This document shows positions 51,347 through 59,935 of a stretch of 64,000 bases of DNA, piece by piece. Each line of letters begins with the position of its first letter. Position 1 is the stretch's first letter. Source of the stretch: Dictyobacter aurantiacus. Lineage in GTDB: Bacteria; Chloroflexota; Ktedonobacteria; Ktedonobacterales; Ktedonobacteraceae. The translations under genes were made by a program, and so were the position numbers. The DNA lies in contig NZ_BIFQ01000001.1 of assembly GCF_003967515.1 (NCBI RefSeq), positions 930,001 through 994,000 on the forward strand, in the 5' to 3' direction. The notes under the pieces are model-generated. The model ran no database searches and was not told the origin of the DNA. It worked only from the letters and a program-made list of their open reading frames with translations.

Positions 51347-51742
51347 CTAGCGAAACATGCCTTGGATGGCCAGGACTGCAGTATTGGCGATTAATACGAT
51401 TGCCAGACCGACGATAGCACAGGCAATTGCCTGGTTCGAGATCGCGACCTTGCGTTCATTGCCAAAGGCGGTAGCTCGCATGAGTCCACCGATGATGACA
51501 CCGATCACCGCAATGGTAGCGCCAATGCCAGTCAAAAGATTTTTCACGCTCGACAGAAAGCCGGTCAGCTCGGTTTGTATAGGGTCTAGACCTCCACCAC
51601 CTCCTCCTAGAGGACCACCTGCTCCTAGAGGGTTTGCAGCTCCTCCCAAAGAAGGCTGAGGCAACGGAGGCAACGCCAAAAACGGAAACATGTTGGTAAA
51701 GTGATGAATGTGAATATGCAGGATTGTTCCAAGTATGAGCAT
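51347..51742 (-). CDS. VirB2/TrbC-like pilin
   Basis: 131 residues, AAAGGAAC before the ATG. A Pro/Gly/Leu-rich stretch (LGGAANPLGAGGPLGGGGGG) precedes two hydrophobic helices (LLTGIGATIAVIGVIIGGLM and IACAIVGLAIVLIANTAVLA) joined by a short basic loop (AFGNERKVAISNQ), the hallmark of VirB2/TrbC pilins. The His-rich start (ILHIHIHHF) is unusual and no clear signal peptide cleavage site is seen; the Gly-rich part may be removed. Expected to form a pilus or membrane channel component. Confidence 0.85.
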   Translation of the reverse strand: MLILGTILHIHIHHFTNMFPFLALPPLPQPSLGGAANPLGAGGPLGGGGGGLDPIQTELTGFLSSVKNLLTGIGATIAVIGVIIGGLMRATAFGNERKVAISNQAIACAIVGLAIVLIANTAVLAIQGMFR

Positions 51743-51851
51743 TTTTTAGTTCCTTTCCTTTTTTCCGCAATCAGCAAGCGATTGCGTCAGCATGACTACA
51801 CGGTAACGTAACGGGGCAGGTGTCGCAGAGACGTTTGTTCTGCTCCCAGAT

Positions 51852-53144
51852 TCAAGCCTTCACGCCCAGGACTGCGCGAACGTAATCTCGGGTGTGATGG
51901 TCCGCCTGCTGCTGGTCAAGACAAGCCAGCCAGCCAGCGATTTTACAGGTACGTACGGCGCTGTCAACGGCTGACGGCCCCGCGTTATATGCTGCCAGCG
52001 CCATAGTATAGGCGGTGAGCGTATCTTGTCCTTGGGCAGCCTGCACGAGCGGGTTCTGGTGATAGTGTTCATACAGCATTGACATGGTATAGGCGGCAGC
52101 CGGTAAGGCTTGCGCCGGTACCGTCGGGTCGATCCCAACGCCAGCAGGCAGGCTACCGACCCGCTGATCGCAATTCTGAGCGTTTTGTATAAAATTGGTG
52201 ACACAGCGCGGGATGCTCCGCGCGACACTCGCAGGCAATTGCGCGATGCCGATCCCTCCGCTGGGGCTGATCAGCGCATGCCCATGCGCGTCGCTAGCCT
52301 GAAATCCACTCTGGCAGATTTGTCGCAGAAAGTACTTCTCCGGGGTGCCATAGTGGACCGCAACCTCCATTGCCAGCGTTGCCCATTGTTGCTGTGTTGG
52401 TGTTGCCTGTTGGCGCAGGCAAGGCGCAATCTCCTGCTGGCGTATAAGTCCCTGGAAGTGATAGCCCGGCCAGACATCGATCTGTCCGTTGGCATGCCAG
52501 ATCAACTGCTCAAACGCAGAAGGGGCATTGGCCTCGGCGATGGTGATCGAGCCATCGTGGCCCATTGTCGGCGCTTTCATATCCACGATGATGGCGAGAT
52601 GGCCGACGCTGCCTCCGCTGGATACCAGGAGATCGCCGAGCGCCGGCGCGGTCGTCCGTATCGCGCTCGCGGCAATCTCCTGCCAGCCGTCTTTGCTCTG
52701 GTAGAGATTCCAGAAGCGATTCGCGTCACCGATATAAGGTAGTTCATCATCGATGGATGCGAACACGCCTGTCAGAAAGGTAACGCATTGCAGGTCACCG
52801 CTTTTGGCTGCCGGGCATAATGAGCCATCGGTATTTCGGCAGGTGCGTTGCCAGTAGGCGTAAGCGGCCTTCATGGTGGCCGCGTCGGCGTAGTACTCGT
52901 TGGCCTGATTGCCATAGAGATCGCGTGCCATGATGATTGCTTCCGCTGCGATATATTGGCCCTGAGAGCGAAATCCCTGCTTTTTTTGCGTATCGACCCA
53001 GGTTGGTGATGAGACCGCCTGTGGCGCTACGTTTGGTGTCGTCGTGGCCCGTTTCGCCGCTGTGGACCGGCCAGCCGCCAGGAAGAGGATGAGGGCCAGA
53101 CCCACCAGCGCCAGCAATACAAGTGCTTCTTTCCGCTTCATCAT
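51852..53144 (-). CDS. CHAP and transglycosylase-like wall protein (VirB1-like), catalytic Glu replaced
   Basis: 430 residues with an N-terminal membrane anchor (ALVLLALVGLALILFLAAGR). A CHAP amidase domain at ~75-235 has the Cys in DLQCVTFLTGVF (near 119) and the His in GSVGHLAIIVDM (near 181). A lytic transglycosylase-like domain at ~255-400 shows SGFQASDAHGHALISPSGGI, GIAQLP and MALAAYNAG. In the ExxSF-type motif the catalytic Glu is Gln: RQICQSGF (near 278), so the second domain may bind but not cut glycan. It would open the wall for the secretion channel, mainly through the CHAP domain. 8 bases after the VirB6-like stop. Confidence 0.87.
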   Translation of the reverse strand: MMKRKEALVLLALVGLALILFLAAGRSTAAKRATTTPNVAPQAVSSPTWVDTQKKQGFRSQGQYIAAEAIIMARDLYGNQANEYYADAATMKAAYAYWQRTCRNTDGSLCPAAKSGDLQCVTFLTGVFASIDDELPYIGDANRFWNLYQSKDGWQEIAASAIRTTAPALGDLLVSSGGSVGHLAIIVDMKAPTMGHDGSITIAEANAPSAFEQLIWHANGQIDVWPGYHFQGLIRQQEIAPCLRQQATPTQQQWATLAMEVAVHYGTPEKYFLRQICQSGFQASDAHGHALISPSGGIGIAQLPASVARSIPRCVTNFIQNAQNCDQRVGSLPAGVGIDPTVPAQALPAAAYTMSMLYEHYHQNPLVQAAQGQDTLTAYTMALAAYNAGPSAVDSAVRTCKIAGWLACLDQQQADHHTRDYVRAVLGVKA

Positions 53145-53152
53145 AGCGCGTC

Positions 53153-54790
53153 CTAGCTTCCTATTCCCGGCGCGAATGGCGCTTTCTCGCGCATTATTGC
53201 CGTGCCCAGAGTCGGACCAACCTCTTTGATGATGGCGGTCGAGTTCGCGCTAAACAATGTTGGTACACGTAACAGTACAAGGAGGGTTCCGTATCTTATG
53301 AAAAGCCCACCTATGTCCCCCCCAGAGGAGGAGAAGAGCTGATTGTATGCATCCAGTATCGCCATGCCAACGAACAATGTAACAACCTGTGCGACCTGTG
53401 CGGCCAGCAAGGACAGAAAGCCCATAATCCATTGCCGTGTGAAGTTCTGACCTACCTGTCCCGGCAGGCCAGCGGCAATCACTGCCAGCGGGCTCAGAAT
53501 AATGTACACATTGATGAGCAGAATCCGTGCGATGATTATCCCGGTGAGCGCCATGGAAAAGCCCAGGATGCAAAATCCAGGTGCATTTGTTACCAGAGAG
53601 ACGACAGCTTGCACTACCAGGGCAGCAGCTGCTGCTGCGCCAAGATTGGTACCAAAGATTGCGAATGGCGCGGCCGCCATCGCGAGCGGGAAGGACAAGC
53701 CACAGTCCGTTAATAGTTCCAGATATCTTCCCCAGTGACCCATCGGCATGATGATATCAGTAACTTTTGTATTGAGGCCTCCCTGGCCAAGGGAGTTCGG
53801 GAAGAGCGAGCTCACCCCATTCGAAAACGTAATGAGTTCACCGGCCAGTGTCAGGCAGAGAGCAACAGCGACAACCGAGAATATCAAACGTGGTAAGGCC
53901 TCCAGCAGTTCCCCAAAATTCCAGCCTCCTGCACCACCCATCATGATCCTGATCCCAAGTATCATGATCACCAGTACGAGCATTGACTCAGCCAGTGCCT
54001 GCAATACGCCCACCAGGCTCTGTATCGTTACATTATCTGTTGTCAGGTTCAAAGGGATAGCATACAGCCAGCCTCCATCCCCTGTCAGGAGATCGTTTTG
54101 AACGTTATCACTACAGGAAACGTTGTGTGGCAGATCGCTGTTGCCTAAAAAGATGCTGACTACAGTTAAGATGGCGTTTAACACGCTGTATATAGGGCCA
54201 ATATCGGGACAACCTGTAATATCACTATTAGACCCTGACGATCCTGCCGATCCATGCCATCCTGGCTGGTCTGATGGTATTGACGGTCCTTTTCCTGGAC
54301 TCCCATCTGAGCACAAGCCGCGCGCAACAATTTCGGGTGAACAGCCAGGGCCACCTCCAGCAGTGTCGGGCGGTCTTCCCCCGTTGCCGTAGTCGCGCAT
54401 GTAGGATTGATTTCCCGTTTTTGTATCAATTGTTGCCGAGCTAAGCCCACCTGATCTGTCATCAGGATACGCGGTCAGACCGGAGTTAACGCTGCTTTGT
54501 AGAGCTGACAGGTGAGCGGCCTGGTTCATAATCGTAGTGTATCCATGCAATGCTGGTATGCCCGTAGCGGAATTGGAGCGTGCTGTCGACCCAATCCGCA
54601 ATCCTACGGCCGAGAACCCCAGCATTAGCAGGACAAGAACGCTCAGCGCAGTGCGCATGAGAGAAAACAGGCGTTTGCGCCAGGGAGCTTTGCTCGTTTT
54701 GCGCTCTCTGGTCTGCTTTTTCCTCTTGCTTAGATATGACCTGTAGCGCTTTGTAGCCTTCCGGGTATAACCCAAAAGATTGGGGTTCAT
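53153..54790 (-). CDS. VirB6/TrbL-like polytopic channel protein
   Basis: 545 residues, AAGGAGA before the ATG. Basic N-terminus (KATKRYRSYLSKRKKQTR), a first membrane segment (TALSVLVLLMLGFSAVGLRI), then ~150 outer residues rich in Gly, Ser, Pro and Asp. The C-terminal half has six to seven membrane segments (SMLVLVIMILGIRIMMGGAG, FSVVAVALCLTLAGELITFS, ILGFSMALTGIIIARILLIN, ILSPLAVIAAGLPGQVG), typical of TrbL/VirB6. It should form the inner channel. First gene of the leftward group. Confidence 0.87.
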   Translation of the reverse strand: MNPNLLGYTRKATKRYRSYLSKRKKQTRERKTSKAPWRKRLFSLMRTALSVLVLLMLGFSAVGLRIGSTARSNSATGIPALHGYTTIMNQAAHLSALQSSVNSGLTAYPDDRSGGLSSATIDTKTGNQSYMRDYGNGGRPPDTAGGGPGCSPEIVARGLCSDGSPGKGPSIPSDQPGWHGSAGSSGSNSDITGCPDIGPIYSVLNAILTVVSIFLGNSDLPHNVSCSDNVQNDLLTGDGGWLYAIPLNLTTDNVTIQSLVGVLQALAESMLVLVIMILGIRIMMGGAGGWNFGELLEALPRLIFSVVAVALCLTLAGELITFSNGVSSLFPNSLGQGGLNTKVTDIIMPMGHWGRYLELLTDCGLSFPLAMAAAPFAIFGTNLGAAAAAALVVQAVVSLVTNAPGFCILGFSMALTGIIIARILLINVYIILSPLAVIAAGLPGQVGQNFTRQWIMGFLSLLAAQVAQVVTLFVGMAILDAYNQLFSSSGGDIGGLFIRYGTLLVLLRVPTLFSANSTAIIKEVGPTLGTAIMREKAPFAPGIGS

Positions 54791-55298
54791 CTTTGTGTCT
54801 CCTTCAAATAAACAAAAAATATCAGATTATTGTGTGCCCTCAACATGCTGCCCATCGGGCTGAACCCACTCACTACCCATCGGGCTGATCCGCCGCCGCT
54901 TCTAATTGGTCCCATCACGTTTAACTGCTTTTATAATAGAGAACAAAGATTCACGGCAGTAGAGGGACAGAGGGACAGTCTGTCACATACCCGAATTTTT
55001 AGTTCTCCCACCCAAGATCTCGCCGCCTGAAAAGAGCGAGGGTTCCAGTTCAGTTCCCCCTCAATCGCTCTCGCCTGCGGGATCATCGCGTTCCAGATCA
55101 GGCCATGCCAGCTGGCCTTCCATGGTTCGAACGGCTCTGGCGCTCATGGTACCTTTGGGCGTCCGGATTGTCCCTCCATCACCCGGTTTTTCACCATGCC
55201 ATACCGTATCTTCTTTTTGAAGCGCGCTGATACACCCGCGCTTCAGCTACAGGATTTGATGGCTGAAGCACTCAGACCAAAAGGAAAGGAGGTATACT
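54791..55298. other. Divergent regulatory region between the two secretion-cluster groups
   Basis: This 508-base gap must hold promoters for both groups. A minus-strand frame without a good start (55061-55246; part reads GEKPGDGGTIRTPKGT, then RAVRTMEGQLAWPDLERDD) looks coding but has no partner. A 7-bp stem AAGCGCG/CGCGCTT (55220-55243) lies before the rightward group. The strong AAAGGAGG at 55284-55291 belongs to the gene at 55299. Confidence 0.45.
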
Positions 55299-56000
55299 AT
55301 GGTTGCTCTCATAGCAAGAGCAGGCAGGAAAAGGCTGCATTTTGAAGGGCCGCATTCTCATTATTCTGATGTGGGTGGCCCTAGCAAAAGGGAGATCGGA
55401 CCCAGTTCTTTTGATGTAATGAAGAAGATGCATGATGATTACGAAAGTAAAACAATGGGAGGTAAGAACCAGATGATAAAGCAAGGGGATAAGCTTCATC
55501 AAAAGAGAAGGGAAGGGGACCATCCAGGGAGAGCTAACGATTTTAGTGGAGGAAATAGTTTCGACGTATCAAGAGATACGTTTAAAAATGGAGACAGCCC
55601 TAATAATGGCGCAAGGAATACACTCACTGACACACGCAAGCGCATGGTAGAGCAATCGCAAGAAACTGACAGCAACAGCACAGCTGGCGAATCTCCGGCA
55701 AAGAAGCGGCGCGTCCTTGGTGAAATATCGGGCAATAAAGGCGGCAAATCGACCGAGAGAAAAAGACCCTCAGCGAGCGATTACCGGGACCGATTAGAGA
55801 TGAATGAGGGCACGCTTACAAAGGACCGAGAGAGTGCGGAAAAGAACGACGAAAATCGGCACAAGTGGCGAGATAGGTTATTGCTAAGAGATCCCAATTA
55901 CAAAGAGAATCAAGGACAATTTCCGTTCCTGATTGAAAACGCTGTACAACAGATTGGGAGCACCCTGGAAAATGGCGTTGAGACCACTGCCAGAACCTAA
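55299..56000 (+). CDS. Small hydrophilic protein with a nuclear-localisation-like basic motif
   Basis: 233 residues behind a near-perfect ribosome site (AAAGGAGG). No membrane segment; strongly charged and disordered, rich in Lys, Arg, Glu, Asn and Gly (KQGDKLHQKRREGDHPGR). Around residue 134 it reads GESPAKKRRVLGEISGNKGG, resembling the classical monopartite nuclear import signal PKKKRKV; this can be chance in a basic protein. The C-terminus has a more ordered helix (FPFLIENAVQQIGSTLENGV). Family unknown. First gene of the rightward group, so a substrate or adaptor of the machine is possible. Confidence 0.65.
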   Translation: MVALIARAGRKRLHFEGPHSHYSDVGGPSKREIGPSSFDVMKKMHDDYESKTMGGKNQMIKQGDKLHQKRREGDHPGRANDFSGGNSFDVSRDTFKNGDSPNNGARNTLTDTRKRMVEQSQETDSNSTAGESPAKKRRVLGEISGNKGGKSTERKRPSASDYRDRLEMNEGTLTKDRESAEKNDENRHKWRDRLLLRDPNYKENQGQFPFLIENAVQQIGSTLENGVETTART

Positions 56001-56256
56001 GACCGGATCGCCAAAATAAATAGAACGACCCATCTGATCTCTTCCTTCCTCCGCCCCCGATGGATGGTAGGGATATTTGCATGCCATCAAACAGGCCCTT
56101 TTCCCTTCCGTCACCTCACGGTACTCGTGACCGCCGCAGGCAAGCGCATGAGTACAACAAAATTGTCCTTCCATCCGACTAGGAGCATCCTCTCATTCGG
56201 GTTAAGCTTACTATGTACCATTAAATTATGTGTGCTCAGCACGAGAGGTGACATGC

Positions 56257-59200
56257 ATGGTTGCTCCTGGTTTCGAAGTTGAGTCTCTAAATGTACTGGG
56301 GAAATTGATCAGCAGGTTGGAGCGTTTTCAACTGGAAGACGTAGTACCACAGCCATTTTATCCTGCCGATCTGCTCGATGATAGCGAACAGACGTTTTTT
56401 CATATTCAGGGATTGGCAAATTTCTGGCGGCGTAATATGCAGGGGACGGACTTCAGTCAGTATATGACCGACCTGGTGATCGCCAGCCACAACCAGTTGC
56501 AGGCCGATCTTACGATGATCATCATCGGTCAATCGCAGCGTATCCAGGTCTATATCTCGCTCGGCGAGGAGCATATGACGCGTATGCTCCTCGAAGGAAT
56601 CTTTCCCGGCATCGTCTTAGTCCCTGTTGAGATCAGCACGCTCACGAAGATGCTGCCGCCGCATTTCAGTGCCAGCGGCGTGATTACCGGCATTCCCAGT
56701 CACAAGGCCTTTGGTCCCGACAGGGGTGGTGGTGATATGGACCCGACGAATGTGCCACAGTCCGGTTCAGCTTCCATCGTGCAGAACCAGGGGACACAGA
56801 ATCAGGCCCCACTCGAACGAGTGATTCGCGGCATGTATGGTGCGCAATGGGCCTATATGGTCCAGGCTCATCCGCGTCCGCGCGTCAAAGTGGTCGAAGA
56901 GCGCATGAAAACCATTGATCTGCTGACCCAGATTACCAACCGTTCAAAAGTCCAGCGCTCGTCCTCCAAACAGTCAAATCTCCAGAAGACCTTCGTCGAT
57001 TCTGGTGGCATGAGCGAGTCCTATACTGCCGACATGATCAGCTATCGTGCGCAATATCTGATCCGCCAGCTGGAAAAGCAGCTTGAGCGGTTAGATCAGG
57101 GGATGGCTGCCGGGCAGTGGCTGGTGCGCACCTACTTTGGCGCGGGAAACAGAAATGATGCTCAGCGCCTGGGTTCACTGTTGCTCGGTGCACTCTCGGG
57201 CAGCGATTCGCGTCCGGAGCCGCTACGCACGACACTGGCCGAGCCCCACGGGATCTCCCTGGAATCTTTTTATACCTTTTTGACTTCTGCCGAAGTCGGC
57301 TCCCTGCTGCAGTTTCCCCGCGAAGAAGTGCCCGGCTACGCCATTCACGATTATGTCTACTTCGACACTGATTTTCGCCACTCCGATGAGGAGCAGCTCC
57401 CCCTGGGAAAAATTCTGCACAACGGCAAGGAGACCGACGAGCACTACAACATCGCCCTGGACGCACTTACCAAACACGCAGTTGTCATTGGTGTCACCGG
57501 TAGCGGCAAAACAACGACTGTGATGAATCTCCTGGACAAAGTGGTTGATGCGCAGAAACCCTTTCTGGTGATTGAGCCAGCTAAAACAGAGTATCGCGCG
57601 CTGCACAGCGCCTTCGCTGGGCGAGCAAAGATCCGCGTCTACACGCTGGGCAACGAGACGGTTGCGCCCTTCCGTCTCAATCCCTTTGAGTTTGAGACCG
57701 ACGATGAGCCTGGCAGTGCCTCCCTGCTGAGCCATATTGATTTCTTGAAGGCCGTCTTCAATGCCGCCTTCCCGCTCTACGCACCGATGCCCCAGGTGCT
57801 GGAGACCGCGCTGCATGAGATCTACGAGGATCGCGGCTGGGATCTTACCAATGGTATCAACACGCGCCTGTCAGACTGGTCGCAGCGCCACTTGTACCCA
57901 ATTTTCCCAACGCTGACGGATCTCTACTACAAAGTGGAGGAAGTGACAGTGCGGCTGAAGTATGACCATGAAGTGGAGAGCAACGTCAAAGCGGCACTCA
58001 AATCACGCATTGGCTCGCTGCGTATCGGCTCTAAAGGCTTGATGCTCGATACAGTACGTGGCATTCCCTTGCAGACGTTGCTCTCGGAACCGACGATTCT
58101 GGAACTGGAAAATATCGGCAACGATGATGAGAAGACCTTTCTGATGGGCCTGTTCCTGGCACGACTCTATGAGTATCGCCGGCTCCAGGCTGCGACGGGC
58201 CATATTCAGCCTGGTCTGCAACATCTGATCGTCTTCGAGGAGGCCCACCGCCTGCTGAAAAACACCTCGACACAGGTCGATAGTGAATCGGCCAATCCGC
58301 GCGCGCAGGCTATCGAGGTCTTTACCAATATGCTCTCGGAAGTGCGTGCTTATGGGCAGGGTGTGCTGGTGGCAGAGCAGATCCCCAGCAAGCTCGCGCC
58401 CGACGTACTCAAAAATACCAACATGAAAATTGTCCATCGTCTGATCGCTCAGGATGATCGCCAGAGTATCGGGCAGACGATGAATTTGAATATGGAGCAG
58501 TTGACGCATCTGGGTGTGCTTCTGCCGGGCATGGCGGCAATCTTTGCCGAAGGTGCCGATCATGCTTACCTGGTGCGCATGCAGAATTACAAACGCAACA
58601 TCTCGCCGCTGACCGATAAAGCGCTCAAGAAAATGAGCCGGCAGTATATATCGCTCGCCCCCTTTCAATCGATCATCGATATCAACGAATACGGCATTCC
58701 CGGCACCGACAACGGTGGACCCGATCCGGTTATCTATCAGGCGGCGAGCAAGGTGCTGGACGGTGGGAAGAGCAAATGGATCTGGTCGAATATTCTGCTA
58801 CGCCTGATCGCAAATCCTGTACTGGTTCTTGATAGCCTGCTGCATTTCTCGGAGGAAATCGAGATCGATATGGCCTATCTACCGCCCGACAAGCATGCCG
58901 CGGTGCTGATTATGGCTCTGATTCGTGGCTGTGCCGAGGTACTCCACCAGCGCGGTGCCCAGTTTGGCTGGAGCTATGCCCAGGTCGAGGAGATGCGCGC
59001 TCTTCTCACGCGAGGCCTGATCGCCTATGGTCGTGCCTCTCTCAAGATCACACCGGAGAAGGACCTCGACCTTGAGGCACGCGAGAAAGAGATGAAGATT
59101 GTAGAAGACTCTTTTTTTAATTTCTTCGAACGCTATAGTCAGGTGATGGAACGACGCCAGGGACCTTTCGCCGGTTGCAAGTATTGTCCCGCCTGCTGCC

Positions 59201-59679
59201 TCTACCGCACGGATACCAGAAATCTGCTGACCGAAAAAAATGCTAAATGGATACATGAGGAATTGACCGGCTCGCACGAGAGCTTGCAGCAGCGCTATCA
59301 GGCCACAGCTGACGCGGCCATCAGTATCGCACGGGTCTGGCTGGGCGATGAACCAGGCACGCGACCAACGATCTACGTACTCGGCGTGGCCTACTGTGCT
59401 TACCTGCAAACCATCACCCGCTATGACTTTAGTGAGTACGAGCAGATCCTTTTAGCCGACAATGTGAAGGACTACTTTTTTCATCCCTTGAATGACGATG
59501 ATGATCCAGACGATGATGATGATGATCCAGACGATGACGATGATGATCCAGACGATGATGATGATGATCCAGACGATGATGATGATGATCCAGACGATGA
59601 CGATGATGATCCAGACGATGATGATGATGATCCAGACGATGATGATGATGATCCAGATGACGAGGAGGATCGTGGTTAA
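56257..59679 (+). CDS. HerA/VirD4-like ATPase with zinc cluster and Asp-rich tail
   Basis: 1140 residues from the ATG at 56257 (AGAGGTG upstream; nine extra codons are open). The N-terminal ~380 residues carry a sensor-like part (FFHIQGLANFWRRNMQGTDF) and a VirB4-like segment. The DUF87/HerA ATPase shows Walker A VIGVTGSGKTTTVMNLL (near 411), IEPAKTEYR, Walker B HLIVFEEAHRLLKN (near 657), and SEVRAYGQGVLVAEQIPSKL with the sensor residues. Near 973, CKYCPACC suggests a metal site. The last ~65 residues are repeats of six Asp plus Pro. It may be the coupling ATPase that hands substrates to the VirB4 machine, or a DNA-pumping motor. Confidence 0.85.
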   Translation: MVAPGFEVESLNVLGKLISRLERFQLEDVVPQPFYPADLLDDSEQTFFHIQGLANFWRRNMQGTDFSQYMTDLVIASHNQLQADLTMIIIGQSQRIQVYISLGEEHMTRMLLEGIFPGIVLVPVEISTLTKMLPPHFSASGVITGIPSHKAFGPDRGGGDMDPTNVPQSGSASIVQNQGTQNQAPLERVIRGMYGAQWAYMVQAHPRPRVKVVEERMKTIDLLTQITNRSKVQRSSSKQSNLQKTFVDSGGMSESYTADMISYRAQYLIRQLEKQLERLDQGMAAGQWLVRTYFGAGNRNDAQRLGSLLLGALSGSDSRPEPLRTTLAEPHGISLESFYTFLTSAEVGSLLQFPREEVPGYAIHDYVYFDTDFRHSDEEQLPLGKILHNGKETDEHYNIALDALTKHAVVIGVTGSGKTTTVMNLLDKVVDAQKPFLVIEPAKTEYRALHSAFAGRAKIRVYTLGNETVAPFRLNPFEFETDDEPGSASLLSHIDFLKAVFNAAFPLYAPMPQVLETALHEIYEDRGWDLTNGINTRLSDWSQRHLYPIFPTLTDLYYKVEEVTVRLKYDHEVESNVKAALKSRIGSLRIGSKGLMLDTVRGIPLQTLLSEPTILELENIGNDDEKTFLMGLFLARLYEYRRLQAATGHIQPGLQHLIVFEEAHRLLKNTSTQVDSESANPRAQAIEVFTNMLSEVRAYGQGVLVAEQIPSKLAPDVLKNTNMKIVHRLIAQDDRQSIGQTMNLNMEQLTHLGVLLPGMAAIFAEGADHAYLVRMQNYKRNISPLTDKALKKMSRQYISLAPFQSIIDINEYGIPGTDNGGPDPVIYQAASKVLDGGKSKWIWSNILLRLIANPVLVLDSLLHFSEEIEIDMAYLPPDKHAAVLIMALIRGCAEVLHQRGAQFGWSYAQVEEMRALLTRGLIAYGRASLKITPEKDLDLEAREKEMKIVEDSFFNFFERYSQVMERRQGPFAGCKYCPACCLYRTDTRNLLTEKNAKWIHEELTGSHESLQQRYQATADAAISIARVWLGDEPGTRPTIYVLGVAYCAYLQTITRYDFSEYEQILLADNVKDYFFHPLNDDDDPDDDDDDPDDDDDDPDDDDDDPDDDDDDPDDDDDDPDDDDDDPDDDDDDPDDEEDRG
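59492..59664 (+). repeat. 21-bp tandem repeat encoding (Asp6-Pro)n
   Basis: Eight or so copies of a 21-bp unit (six GAT/GAC codons and CCA) follow a shorter first unit in the 3' end of the HerA-like gene. GAT/GAC wobble differences show the copies are in-frame and maintained. Length change in units of 7 residues is expected by slippage. Confidence 0.92.
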
Positions 59680-59935
59680 TCATCCTTTGCTCATCGTCGA
59701 TTGTTGTCGGAAGCCCTGGAAAGAGATGGAGCGCGCACGGGAAAATCTTCCCTCTATCCCCCTAAAATAGGGGCGCGCGATATTCTATACTCTGAGAACA
59801 GAGAATGTTGTGACACACAGTCCCACACGAAGAAAAAGCACGTAGGAACCAAGCAGCTTGAGATGTCAATGGGGATATATGGCAAGAGAGTTGTCTATAC
59901 ATGCTTGCCCTAACGATCAAGGATGAGAAAAGCAT
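59680..59935. other. Intergenic gap before the coiled-coil gene
   Basis: 256 bases without a supported gene. Contains CTCTGAGAACAGAG, a short inverted repeat (59790-59803), and TTGTCT/CATGCTT-like promoter elements near 59890. The coiled-coil ATG at 59936 has only a weak GATGAGAAA ribosome site. Confidence 0.4.

Noticed and set aside
48049..54790. Classical integrative conjugative element
   Set aside because: No relaxase, integrase, attachment repeats or oriT-like region was found in or beside the cluster within this window; it may still be part of one extending to the right.
59429..59683. His-rich minus-strand frame opposite the Asp tail
   Set aside because: GAT repeats read backwards give His/Arg/Leu codons; there is no independent coding signal.
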